A DNA stretch of 64,000 nucleotides from Ascoidea asiatica. Lineage: Eukaryota > Ascomycota > Saccharomycetes > Ascoideales > Ascoideaceae. The notes under the pieces were generated by a model that worked only from the letters and a program-made list of their open reading frames with translations, made no database searches and had not been told where the DNA came from. Of this stretch, positions 29,864 through 40,016 are shown one piece after another. Position numbers and translations under genes: made by a program. The stretch is taken from the NCBI GenBank assembly GCA_001600695.1, contig BCKQ01000010.1, positions 28,741 to 92,740 on the forward strand, in the 5' to 3' direction. Numbering within the stretch: position 1 is the first letter of the stretch; the number at the start of each line of letters is the position of its first letter.

Positions 29864-32680
29864 ATGTCTTCCCCTTCAAACTCTGATCCATTTTGTCTCT
29901 CTGCAGACGGAAGTCTCGATCAGGGATCACCCATAGGGTCAAATAAACGTCCTAATAATCGGTTAAGTATTGATTCAGGTGAACAAATAATTAAAAGAGC
30001 AAATAATCAATTGAATAATTCTGACAGCATTCGATTAGAAAGTGAATCAAATAATGAATTCGATAATGAATCATATAATTTTTCAGATATTCAGTCTGGG
30101 CTAGAATCTGATATTCAATCATATATTCAAGAGACATATGAAAATTCTAATGAAAATTATGAATTGTTGAAAACCTTCTCATCTGAAGTTATGATTCAAT
30201 CTATAGATAGCCCACAAAATTTTCAGTCAATCCCAAATGCTTCATATCTTCCCGAAGATATATGGGTTGTTATTGCTAAGTTTTTAGATTATGATGACTT
30301 GATAAATTTGATTAATACAAAAAATAGAAATATATATTGCTCATTAACACAAAATTTTATATGGAAAAACAAAATAATTAGAACTTGGTTTTCTTGTAAC
30401 GATCCAGGATTTGACTCACTCGTTGCAAATAATGCAATTTTAAAATCAACTTCAACTTCAACTTCAACTTCAACTTCAACTTCAACTTCAACTTCAACTT
30501 CAACTTCAACTTCAACTTCAACTTCAACTTCAACTTCAACTTCAACTTCAACTTCAACTTCAACTTCAACTTCAACTTCAACTCCTAAGCCAAAATCCAC
30601 TTTGTCTTTAAGCACATATTCACATTCTGTTTCAAAAGATGGTACTTCAAAGCTACTTATTACAAATCCAAACCTCTCTTATAAGTTTTTCAATTATAAA
30701 CTTAAAATAGATTACGATATAATGACAGATTTACTTAGAATTGATTCTTTTCCAACGAATGATTTACTTCAAAATTATTATTATATATTAACCGTATATA
30801 AAGGTGATGTTTTATCTTTACTATCTTATCTAAAAAACAATTATGAATTTGATCAAGCCTACTTCCTTTATGAAAAATATGACTATCAGCAAATCAATAT
30901 AGCCTTCAATAAACTCAATAACCTATCTTTCTTCTATCATTCAAATAAATTATTACTAACTTTAAGATCATTGGAAGCTTTTGAGTATCTTCATACTTTC
31001 AACAATTTAGACCCCAGTGAACAAATTCAAAAAGATGATTTTGAAGATCTTCTATTTAATTTAAATCGGTTTCATCCAAATTTCGATCTTCTATTAGATT
31101 CTAGAAGTTTATTCTATAAAACTATTATTGAAGAATATAATGGTATATTTCTCACCGAAAACTCACCTTATATTATTGATTCTAATACTGATATTATAGT
31201 AACTTTAGTCAATTTAATCGAGGCATATTTTAATAACAGTTTTCTTGAAAAAGATAGACTCAAAACTTTTTTAAATGATAATTTAAATAATATTGAAAAT
31301 TCTTTCCCTTTAAATATTTACTCTAAAAATTTTAGTGTTAACTCATTTTTGGATTTAGACCCNTTAATTATTAATATAATCTTGAAAAAATTGGTAATTT
31401 TACTAAATTTACCAAATCCTTTCGAAGTTCAAGTCTNTAAGCTTTTTTTAATTGTCTATGATGAAAAATACAATAAAAATCATTCCTATATTTTAGTAAA
31501 AGATGGCGAAATTGTTATCTATGAAATACGAGATATTATTCAGAATACTGTTTCATTGTTTGGTTTCAATTTAAATTCTTCTATGGTATTAAATTCTAAT
31601 ATTGATACTGAACTAGATATTTACCTTGATCGTGTAGCTGACTATTTAAAATCAACTTTTTTACAAATCTTAACCTGTAAGGATGTTTTAGAACACTTCT
31701 TTAATCAGCCTTTAAAGTCCTTACCAAGAGAGGCTATAGATCAAACCACTGATCAAATCGAAATTGAAAATGAAAATGAAAATGAAAATGAAAATGAAAA
31801 TGAAAATGAAAATGAAAATGAAAATGAAAATGAAAATGAAAATGAAAATGAAAATGAAAACATCAATATCAATATGAGCATTGAGACAAATTTACATCAT
31901 AATACTTTAGATTATATAAACTATTTTCCTGAAAGTTTATTCAAATATATAAAGTCTTATTACATGCTATCTAAAAGTGGTAAATATGATCCTAAAAGTG
32001 TTGAGCAGGCTTCTGAACTAAAATTTTATATTGATCAATTAAATAAAGATTTCTCAACAGATTTTATCTCAATTCTAAAAAAAAAGTTATTTCCTCTCAA
32101 AGATTGTCCAGCTAAATTGTTTAGCGATAATTTACATTATAACCCAGATACGGATAAATTTAATTTCAGTCAAAATTACATTGGAACTTCAGTGTTAAGT
32201 AATTATGAAAGATTTAATTTAATTTCAAATAATAGAATGGAGTTACTAGAAACAGTTGGAATTCAACCTTTATACAAAGTTGGAGATGTAGTATTGCATA
32301 AGAGAAATAATAAATTTGGCTTAATATTAGGCTGGAAATATTTAGACAAAGAGAGATTTCAATCTTCAAGAAATAATTTCTTTTACAACGTGCTAACTTT
32401 GTATAATCAAAGTAATGAGATTACAATATATAATGAAGATAGTTTATCAATTAATAAGTTCAAAGATGAATATTATGACCTAGAAGAGCCTCATTCTGCT
32501 GGCGACAATAACCCTGATGCTAGAAATTATATTTTCAGAAAAGCTCAGAAAATCCCCAATAGAATTTTGATTCAATTTTTATGTCATCATTTAACTGGTT
32601 TATTTTTTGATGGTTACTCTGTCGATGAAAATAGATTTATATTGACTGATAATTTAAAAAAACTTTTTCCTTATAAATAA
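29864..32680 (+). CDS. F-box protein with C-terminal YccV-like domain (FBXO21-like)
   Basis: The ATG at 29864 gives 938 residues. An F-box (LPEDIWVVIAKFLDYDDLINL, near 130-165) should bind Skp1 in an SCF ubiquitin ligase. A (Ser-Thr)n tract follows, then a middle region like the transglutaminase-like/SirB1 domain of FBXO21, then a C-terminal YccV-like domain (YKVGDVVLHKRNNKFGLILGW). That order is the FBXO21 architecture. Two coding microsatellites lie in it: 23 TCAACT units and 16 GAAAAT units encoding (EN)n. Substrate unknown; S. cerevisiae has no obvious equivalent that I recall. Two ambiguous codons. Confidence 0.75.
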   Translation: MSSPSNSDPFCLSADGSLDQGSPIGSNKRPNNRLSIDSGEQIIKRANNQLNNSDSIRLESESNNEFDNESYNFSDIQSGLESDIQSYIQETYENSNENYELLKTFSSEVMIQSIDSPQNFQSIPNASYLPEDIWVVIAKFLDYDDLINLINTKNRNIYCSLTQNFIWKNKIIRTWFSCNDPGFDSLVANNAILKSTSTSTSTSTSTSTSTSTSTSTSTSTSTSTSTSTSTSTSTSTSTSTPKPKSTLSLSTYSHSVSKDGTSKLLITNPNLSYKFFNYKLKIDYDIMTDLLRIDSFPTNDLLQNYYYILTVYKGDVLSLLSYLKNNYEFDQAYFLYEKYDYQQINIAFNKLNNLSFFYHSNKLLLTLRSLEAFEYLHTFNNLDPSEQIQKDDFEDLLFNLNRFHPNFDLLLDSRSLFYKTIIEEYNGIFLTENSPYIIDSNTDIIVTLVNLIEAYFNNSFLEKDRLKTFLNDNLNNIENSFPLNIYSKNFSVNSFLDLDXLIINIILKKLVILLNLPNPFEVQVXKLFLIVYDEKYNKNHSYILVKDGEIVIYEIRDIIQNTVSLFGFNLNSSMVLNSNIDTELDIYLDRVADYLKSTFLQILTCKDVLEHFFNQPLKSLPREAIDQTTDQIEIENENENENENENENENENENENENENENENENININMSIETNLHHNTLDYINYFPESLFKYIKSYYMLSKSGKYDPKSVEQASELKFYIDQLNKDFSTDFISILKKKLFPLKDCPAKLFSDNLHYNPDTDKFNFSQNYIGTSVLSNYERFNLISNNRMELLETVGIQPLYKVGDVVLHKRNNKFGLILGWKYLDKERFQSSRNNFFYNVLTLYNQSNEITIYNEDSLSINKFKDEYYDLEEPHSAGDNNPDARNYIFRKAQKIPNRILIQFLCHHLTGLFFDGYSVDENRFILTDNLKKLFPYK
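30446..30583 (+). repeat. Coding microsatellite (TCAACT)23
   Basis: Twenty-three uninterrupted hexamers encode a Ser-Thr repeat directly after the F-box of the gene at 29864-32680. Perfect DNA-level identity implies recent expansion and likely length polymorphism without frameshift. Confidence 0.95.
31766..31861 (+). repeat. Coding microsatellite (GAAAAT)16
   Basis: Sixteen hexamers, the last ending in C, encode a Glu-Asn repeat in the linker before the C-terminal part of the F-box protein. Confidence 0.95.
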
Positions 32681-32729
32681 CTATATATTTAAAAAAACAT
32701 ATTAAATTTTTTCTTTTTTTCTTTTCAAT

Positions 32730-35443
32730 TTAATTTGAATTAATTTTATGTGATTCAATATTATTTAAAATTCTCGAATATTGTGAATATTCGTATTCTC
32801 TTGTATTAAGGATTTTCTTTGTAAATTGGTATTGACCCAATAATTCGTTAGGTTTAACCTTTTTTCTATAAAATAGTAAGTATGCTGCTTCTGTTACTAT
32901 GTCATTTTTATCAATAAGTGAGACAGAAGAATCATCAAAATTATGCCAACTATCACCAACCTTAACGTAAGAAGTGTAATGTCCTGATCCTAATCCACCA
33001 AAATGATTAACAACACCAATCAAATCATATTTGAAGCTTTTGATATGAATCTGTTTATTAATATATTGTTCTTCAGATGAAAATGAAGGCTTTTTATTTT
33101 CAAAAGAAATATAATCACTTCCCCTTTCATAGTTTTTATTTTTTAAAGATAATTCAAAAGGGAAGTCAAATTTTTGCGAGTTTTTTTTAGCGCGATATAT
33201 ATTTGAAATGAATCTCTTTAGTTGAATTATTAGAATATCTGGGAAAATAGAGATTTGTAACTGTTTTGTTGCATTTTGATGGCTTTTGCAATTAGGACAA
33301 TACCATTTATTCTGACCAATTAAATTTTCTTTCCTGGAAAATAATTTAAATAAATATTCAAGATTATAAGGATTAAATTTAGATTTATCATGGCATTTCC
33401 GTTTACATGTACCTTTTTTTTCNTTTTCGAATGTTTTTCCATGCTTTAGCTTTGTATTTTTAGCATTGCTAGTCATAATAGTTGAATTTATAAGATTTTT
33501 ACCTATACTACTGATATTATCAGATTTATTTATAGTAATTTGAGTACTTGCAGTAAGTGGGAAGTTTATTTGCGAATCAATTAAAACTTTAGAAGCTTTT
33601 CTTGGCAGTTTTGATGTAAATTTTGAGTGAAGAAAGGAATTGGAGGGCAAAAGTTTTTTTTTTAAGGATACAGGTGAAGAATTAGAATCATTTGGCAAAG
33701 ATCTTTTTTTAACAGGCGAATTTATTAGAGGTTTACTCGATATTCTAAAAAACTCTTCATCATCTGCACTATCAAATACACCATCCAGATCATCAAATTG
33801 ATCTAAGTAACTAGTAACATTAGTATTAATTGTTTTATCAGTTAGTTCATTAGAACTTTGAATATTGGGAGTATCAAGAGGATATTCAATTGTATTTGAA
33901 AGNGACTTATAAGCATTTTGATTATCATTTAAGCTATCTTTAATATTCACATTCTTGTTATTATTAATGTTATCATCAATGTTTTCATTATCGCTATTAA
34001 TATTTTCAATGAAAGAAGNGGACGAGGAAGAAGAAGAATTTTCATCAAGTATATCAGAAGAGTTTATCATATCATAATCACTAAATTCCGAAGAATCTTG
34101 AAAATTATTTAAATGAGATGGATCAATAATAGAGGTTAAAGGAAATAAAGGAATCAAAGTTGGACATGCAGGTGAATAAATATTTGAAAAAATAGTATCT
34201 TTTGGAGTTGGAAGAGGTAATGATAAAGTCATAAAAGGATCAAAAGAAATTGAGATTGTTTCACATTCATTACAAGTTAAAGTTGATTTATATTGACCAT
34301 AAAATAATTCATCGATAACAGAATTATTTCTTAAATTATAATTCATAAAAGACTTTTGAAAACAATTTTTGATTTTGATTTTTTTTTCAATTGAACTTAA
34401 ACTGGAAATTTTTTCAATTAAAACTTCAGGTTTTTCAACATAATTTTTAGTATGAATAGTATTTAAATCTTCTTTCAAAGAATCTAATAAAGAAGATAAA
34501 AATTCTTCAGAATCTTGTTGATGGTTTGATCTAAAAGTAGTATTAAATTTACCGAATTTTTTTTTAAATTCATTAGGAGATATACTTTGAACTAATAAAT
34601 TATTTGATAAAAACAATTTTTTAATTAAATATTGAAATTGAACTGTAACATTAGCATTTTTACTCCCTAAATTATTATTTTTGTTTAAATTTAAATTTTT
34701 TGTATTTAAGAAAAAAAATTTAATTTCGGGAATATGAATAAGACACTGTAAAGCCGAATTCATATAACAAGTATTACCAATATTATTTAAACCTATAGTA
34801 CCATTATTTAATTGATCATTATTATAAAATAGATTTTCATTTTCTAAAAAATTTGAATCAGACAAATTATTAATTCTATTAAATTTTAGAAAAATATCAG
34901 TTGAAAAAGAAGAAAATTTTATTTGATTATTGCTATTATTATTATATGAATTCGAATATTCAATTAAAATAGATATTTTTTTCGAAGAAGATAAATTTGA
35001 AGAATTATTTGATTTTATATTTGGTAATCTTGAAACGAACATTGATTTTTTTGGAGAAAGTAAATATAATTTCCTTAAATTTTTGAAATGATACAAAGAA
35101 ATTGAATTTTTATTATTATGATATTGATTGTAATCAAAAGTTTTATCAGAAGAAGTAGTATAATCTAAATCAAAAGTATACCATAATCTAATTAAAGACA
35201 TGTTCTTATTATAATTTGAAGACAAATTAGTTAATTTATGAGCCTTTTGAAATAATGAAAACATAGAGGCATTTGAAGGAATTGAAATAACATTACTACT
35301 TAATGGTAAATCAGTAATTGATTTTATTGGAATTCGTAAAAGAGTAATTCTAGGACAATTTACAGAAACAAATTGACCATTATTGAATTCAGATCGAATC
35401 AAACTCAAATCGTCATCATTGTTCTCATTATCATTATCATTAC

Positions 35444-35492
<49 letters not shown>

Positions 35493-35606
35493 GTCACTAT
35501 CACTATCACTATCACTTTTACTATCATAATCTGGATCGGTATCAGTATCAGTCTCATTTGTATGATAAAGATTAATATTGTTATTAGAATAAAGATCAAA
35601 AGACAT
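32730..35606 (-). CDS. UBP12: Ubp12-like ubiquitin-specific protease
   Basis: Cysteine protease that removes ubiquitin. The Cys box is GLNNIGNTCYMNSALQC (Cys280) and the His box is NHFGGLGSGHYTSYV (His876). Between them are two CxxC pairs (CNEC, CPNC) of the USP zinc finger and the FDPFMTLSLPLP block shared by Ubp12/USP15. The region at about 78-240 looks like the ubiquitin-like domain that precedes the protease in that family, but the N-terminal DUSP domain of Ubp12 is absent. Asp/Ser/Asn runs fill residues 18-65. The insert between USP halves is long and disordered, with a casein-kinase-like acidic patch. An ambiguous base at 35627 sits just upstream of the start, so an N-terminal extension cannot be excluded. 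958 residues. Confidence 0.82.
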
Positions 35607-36401
35607 TGTTTTACTTAAACAAATATNAAATTCTTAAGCCATGGAGGTAAGATATTGATAATCACTCGACAAATGGAAGACCTTTGAAGTAAATAAATAA
35701 TAATTTAAAGATATAATAAATTCCAATTGAAATTGAACAAAACGCAGGAAAACACAAGAAAAGAAGTTAAAGTTGCTGTTTGGTGGCGAGAGTGACAGTG
35801 GCGCAGGCGGATACAGAACTACCGGGCACACCGTGCATACGGTTGCAGCACCGGAAATAGCTGNAAATCCGTGCGCGGTGCTTTCCAGAAACGCGCGGGA
35901 AGTGCGCAGGAAGTGCGCCGAGTGTGCGCTCGAGGGAATATATTAAAAACAAGCAGAAATGAAGAAGCACCAAAATATTAAAACAAACATTGCCAGACCA
36001 GTAACGTTACTGTAGAGGAATATTATGAAAAGAATAACAGGAAATATATTCAAATGCTATGAATACTGTATATCCAGATCAGTTTCTTTACTTGCTTCAA
36101 GTAGCCATTGAAAACAGAACTAGGAATCAAAGTACAATATATCAGTCTGTTTCTGTTAAAATCAATTGCCTTTTATTCTGTATTTAAAGGTTTGATTTGT
36201 AATGAACATCTGTACCAAATAAGATAGTATTTACTGAGTTTAGATTGAAGTTACAATTCCTTCGCTTTTGTTTATTGATTCATTATATGTTCCATATTTA
36301 CGGATCATCAATTTCAATATAAAAGTTTGTTTAATTCCATTTTCAAGTCTTTTTTTAATTTTTTTTTTTTTTTGTTTGAATCAAAATCGATCATCTTTAA
36401 A
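35607..36401. other. Divergent promoter with GC-rich island
   Basis: Bidirectional upstream region. A block at about 35775-35940 is far more GC-rich than the rest of the window, with repeats of GTGCGC. TAACGTTA occurs at 36002-36009 and an oligo-T tract at about 36357-36373. Minus-strand frames there match nothing. Confidence 0.5.
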
Positions 36402-37571
36402 ATGTCTTTTAATTCTGTCCTTACTTTTCCAAATAATCATACTTTGAATCAAGTTAATCTTCATGATAATAGCAATATTGTTGGTAATANGCATGCTTTT
36501 ATTTTGAATAATGATTTATATCAAAATCCCAAAAACAATCAATCAAAGCTACAAATTTATCAAAATCAAGATATTTTCAGTCAAAGTCAACTGAATAATT
36601 TAAACTCTAATATTCCATCTTACTCTTTTAATAGTTCTTTTTCTCAATACCAAAATCAAAATAAAAATAAACAAAATCAAAATCAAAATCAAAATCAATT
36701 TTTTGTTTCTAATTCAATTCCAATTAATAATTCTTCGAGCGTTAATATTGCTAATAACAAAATGAATTCAAATTTAAATTTAAATTTAAATTCTTTAACT
36801 ACTCAAAAATTAAATGATAATAATTTTAATTTCATTTTTACTTTTTCCAATTTAATTCCTCACCCATTTCCAATTTCTAATCAATTTTCTAATCAGCTTT
36901 CTACTCACCTTTCTAATCAAATGTCAATTCCATTTTTAAATTCTAATTTCAATTCAAATTCAAATTCAAATTTTTTAAATGATAAATTAATGCTATGTTG
37001 TAATTGTTATTCAAGAGGCTCAAAATCGTTTACTCCTGTTAAATATATTCAAAATTTAATTCCAAATATTGAAAATAATTTTTTTTATCCAATTTTAATT
37101 TGTTCATGTAATCATATTTGTTGTAAAAATTGTAAAATTATTAATTCTGAAAATTTGTTAATTTTGAATAATAACTCAAATTGCAATTCTAATTCAAATT
37201 CCAATTCACATTCAAAAGTAAAATCTAAATCTAAACATAAACCTAAAGCTAAACCTAAATCATTATTATCATCATCAACATCATTAAAATTGAATGATGC
37301 TGTTGCTGAGTATTTTTTCAATCGTTCTTATCCTTCAATTAATTCAAACTTCGAATCTATTAATTCTAATAACTCTGATCTCAATCGTAGCGCCATTAGT
37401 AATAATGATCATAATCAAAATTATAAACATAGTCAATCTTTTACTAAGTCTGGAAATGGAAATCAATTAAGGAAATCAATTTTAAAAAATCCAACTAATA
37501 CTTTCAATGATACTAGTAATACTTTTCAGGAAAATCTTTCTAAAAAACAAGTTAAATTCAATTTAACTTAA
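36402..37571 (+). CDS. Asn-rich protein with Cys-rich patch and PP1-docking tail
   Basis: Not recognised as a known family. The frame is open from 36327 via TTG, but the first ATG is 36402, giving 389 residues. The protein is Asn/Ser/Gln-rich with one ordered-looking segment (about 205-270): LCCNCYSRGSKSFTPVKYIQ followed by ICSCNHICCKNC, a cluster of cysteines with one histidine that could bind zinc. A basic Lys/Pro run follows. The last 32 residues contain SILK (37476-37487) and KQVKF (37545-37559), the two classic docking motifs for protein phosphatase 1 in their usual order, so a PP1 regulatory role is plausible. Confidence 0.6.
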   Translation: MSFNSVLTFPNNHTLNQVNLHDNSNIVGNXHAFILNNDLYQNPKNNQSKLQIYQNQDIFSQSQLNNLNSNIPSYSFNSSFSQYQNQNKNKQNQNQNQNQFFVSNSIPINNSSSVNIANNKMNSNLNLNLNSLTTQKLNDNNFNFIFTFSNLIPHPFPISNQFSNQLSTHLSNQMSIPFLNSNFNSNSNSNFLNDKLMLCCNCYSRGSKSFTPVKYIQNLIPNIENNFFYPILICSCNHICCKNCKIINSENLLILNNNSNCNSNSNSNSHSKVKSKSKHKPKAKPKSLLSSSTSLKLNDAVAEYFFNRSYPSINSNFESINSNNSDLNRSAISNNDHNQNYKHSQSFTKSGNGNQLRKSILKNPTNTFNDTSNTFQENLSKKQVKFNLT

Positions 37572-37834
37572 TTAAGCTTAGCTATGTATTGCATTTACTT
37601 CTTTCTCTATCTTTCGTAGTATCAATTTTATTTTTTTTTATTTTTAACTCATTTTCATTAAATACTTTTCTTATGCTATATTTTATACTCTATGTTTTTT
37701 ATTTCATATTTGGTTGCTTTATTTTGCTTTTTTATATATAAATTTTTTCTTTTGATATAGTATATAATGATATAATAATGATATAATAATATATAGTAAT
37801 ATATAGTAATATATAAATATATAAATATATAAAA

Positions 37835-38827
37835 TTATTGAATAACTTTTTTATTTTTTAAATAAATATAAAAATAAATAACTTGTAAAGAACTAATTAT
37901 TATTAATAAAATTATCAAAAAAATTTGAGATTTAACAACATTTAAATAAGTATTTTCATTTGTATCTCTTAATATTGCTTCTCTTTGAACTAAATATTTT
38001 AATTCTTCAAATAATTCTTCGACATTTGCTTCAATTTTTAAAACTTCTTTATGTAAAGGAGATAATTTTTGATCTTGTTGTAAAGAATTAAATTCTTTTG
38101 TTTCAGAACCTATTAAAACTTCCATTGTTATTTCTTTTGAAATACCTTCAGTTGACCAAGAAGAATCCATTAAATAATTTTCAAAACAAATTTCAAAATA
38201 TTTTTTTTGATTTTCATCATTTTGATTTTGTTGATCATTTTGATCTTGTTGTGAAATAATTGAAGGATCAGTTGTTAAAAAAGAAGTTGTGAAAGCAATT
38301 CTTAATTTTCCCGAAATATCATTTTTTGATCTATATAAATTACCAGATTGATCAAAAATTTTAAAATTTAAAGATTGAGTTTTTAATTTTTCACCAACAT
38401 ACATATTTATTATAACTAAATTTGAATCATTTGGATAATATCTTAAACAAGATTCATCAAAATTATATTTTTTATTATGATTATTTTCATAATTTTCAAT
38501 ATCAATTTGTTTTAAAGGAGGTATTATTATACCTATAGAATTAACATAATTAAAAAAAGTAAAAAAGAAAAAAGTTAAAATGAAAAATTTATTTAGATTT
38601 AAAAATAATATACTATTAATATTATTATTTTTCTTATTGTTATTGTTTTTGATATTATATTTGATATTATATATACATTTTGATTTTTTCAAAAGCGTAA
38701 AAAATATTGAATTAAAAACTGAAAATTTTCGAAAATTTATTATTGAATTATTGTTATTGTTATTATTGTTATTATTATTATTATTATTATTATCATTAGC
38801 ATTAGATATATGATAAGGTAATTTCAT
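37835..38827 (-). CDS. ERV25: p24-family cargo receptor, Erv25-like
   Basis: Type I membrane protein of COPII/COPI vesicles that sorts GPI-anchored and other cargo. The lumenal GOLD domain, the coiled coil with REAILRDTNENT and the C-terminal membrane segment with short Lys-containing tail (LKNKKVIQ) match the p24-delta member Erv25. A signal peptide-like segment lies at about 81-97 (KFFILTFFFFTFF). The 80 residues before it, including a 15-residue Asn run, are unusual: p24 proteins start at the signal peptide and are about 210 residues, here 330. There is no internal Met between residue 1 and the GOLD domain. Either the extension is real, translation uses a non-AUG codon, or an intron is hidden. 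Confidence 0.75.
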   Translation of the reverse strand: MKLPYHISNANDNNNNNNNNNNNNNNNSIINFRKFSVFNSIFFTLLKKSKCIYNIKYNIKNNNNKKNNNINSILFLNLNKFFILTFFFFTFFNYVNSIGIIIPPLKQIDIENYENNHNKKYNFDESCLRYYPNDSNLVIINMYVGEKLKTQSLNFKIFDQSGNLYRSKNDISGKLRIAFTTSFLTTDPSIISQQDQNDQQNQNDENQKKYFEICFENYLMDSSWSTEGISKEITMEVLIGSETKEFNSLQQDQKLSPLHKEVLKIEANVEELFEELKYLVQREAILRDTNENTYLNVVKSQIFLIILLIIISSLQVIYFYIYLKNKKVIQ

Positions 38828-40016
38828 TATTTAGTATTGTTATATATATTATATTATATTATATTATATTATATTATAGTTTATGATATTATATAATATT
38901 ATATTTGAATTATAAAAATAATAAAAAAAGAAAAGTTTGTTGAGATTTCTTCAAAAGGAATATTGAAAAATAAAAATAAAAAGGTAATGAATAGATAAAA
39001 AAAGAATTGGATAATCTTGATTAAAATTGTATCATAAATAACATTAGAAGTTCAATTAGTTGAATTATTGAATAGAATTAGTGAATATATTGATTGATTG
39101 AAGAATATGATGGTAAAAAGAGATGAATAAATTAACATTGAATAAAATTGAATAAAAATCAGATATATTGAATAATATTGAATAAATCAAAGCTACACAT
39201 ACTGTCTGCCTAGTGTAGTGGTAGTTTAGTGGTAGTTTAGTGCTCTTGGCCTGGCGTTACCGCTGCCACGCACAATGAAAAACAGCAGGCGAGCAAAGAG
39301 CACACGTGTCGCACCCAAAGCACTGGCTTTCAGATATGCTTCCAGACGCGGCCCTGCTGCNGGGGAAGCAGTGCAGCATTGCCGAGCGCTAGGGTGCATG
39401 CCTTGTTTTGTCCTTGAATGTCCCNGGGGCAGCCCTGGAATTTCTGTCCCAATTATCNGCACCGCCACAGNTGCACCGCCGCNGTGTCTGTTTTGGGTTA
39501 TCGGTTTCTGTTCAGNGCACAGGCGGTGTCTGCTCTCCTCCGGCGGGTAACCCCGTAGCTCCAGAGTGCTTGGTGAGTTCAGCTACCTTTTCTTTGAAAT
39601 TGAGTGAAAGTTGACAAAATATTCCCAGAAGAGGAGACCCTGGCTTGTGGTCTCTCTCTGCCACTATAGATCCAGCCAATCACCTTGTTTTTACTCTAAA
39701 GCGATATAAGATCCAGATCCAAACACTCGAATAGCTCCAATACAAAAAAAAAAAACAATTGATTAGATTACTCAACAAATATATTTCAAAAGAATTGATA
39801 AAGATGAATTGGGTCTAATAAATATCACTAGATTTGATCATCATGAAAGAATTGAATTGATAAATGATATTTAAAGAGCTTTTCAAAGTGTTTTCTTATC
39901 CAGTTTAAATTATTTTTTCAATTATAAAAGAAACTACACTACCTAATCAAATAATTAATCAACTAATAAAATAGTTTTTCAGATCATATTAATTTAACGT
40001 TAAAAGAAAGAATGAA
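38828..40016. other. Intergenic with microsatellites and a GC-rich island
   Basis: A (TATAT)n run lies at about 38842-38875 and many ATTGAATA units at 39120-39190. A block at about 39200-39720 is GC-rich with six ambiguous bases (39361-39516). Open frames on both strands of the island are an effect of its base composition and match no family. TAACGTTA lies at 39995-40002, 14 bp before the next start codon. Confidence 0.6.
39544..39550 (+). promoter_or_regulatory. Candidate Reb1 site CGGGTAA in GC island
   Basis: CGGGTAA within the GC-rich island about 470 bp upstream of the DUF3445 gene. Low certainty because the island is rich in G and C. Confidence 0.3.

Noticed and set aside
30289-30615. 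Antisense frames over the TCAACT repeat (VE and KL repeats)
   Set aside because: Shadows of the coding microsatellite in the F-box gene.
35373-35618. Ile-rich antisense frames
   Set aside because: Complement of the Asn/Asp codon runs of the Ubp12-like gene.
39200-39300. tRNA-like TAGTTTAGTGGTAG repeats
   Set aside because: They resemble an A box, but there is no B box (GGTTCGANTCC) at tRNA spacing and no acceptor stem.
39226-39614. Open frames on both strands of the GC island
   Set aside because: Stop codons are rare because the island is GC-rich; products match nothing and are riddled with ambiguous residues.
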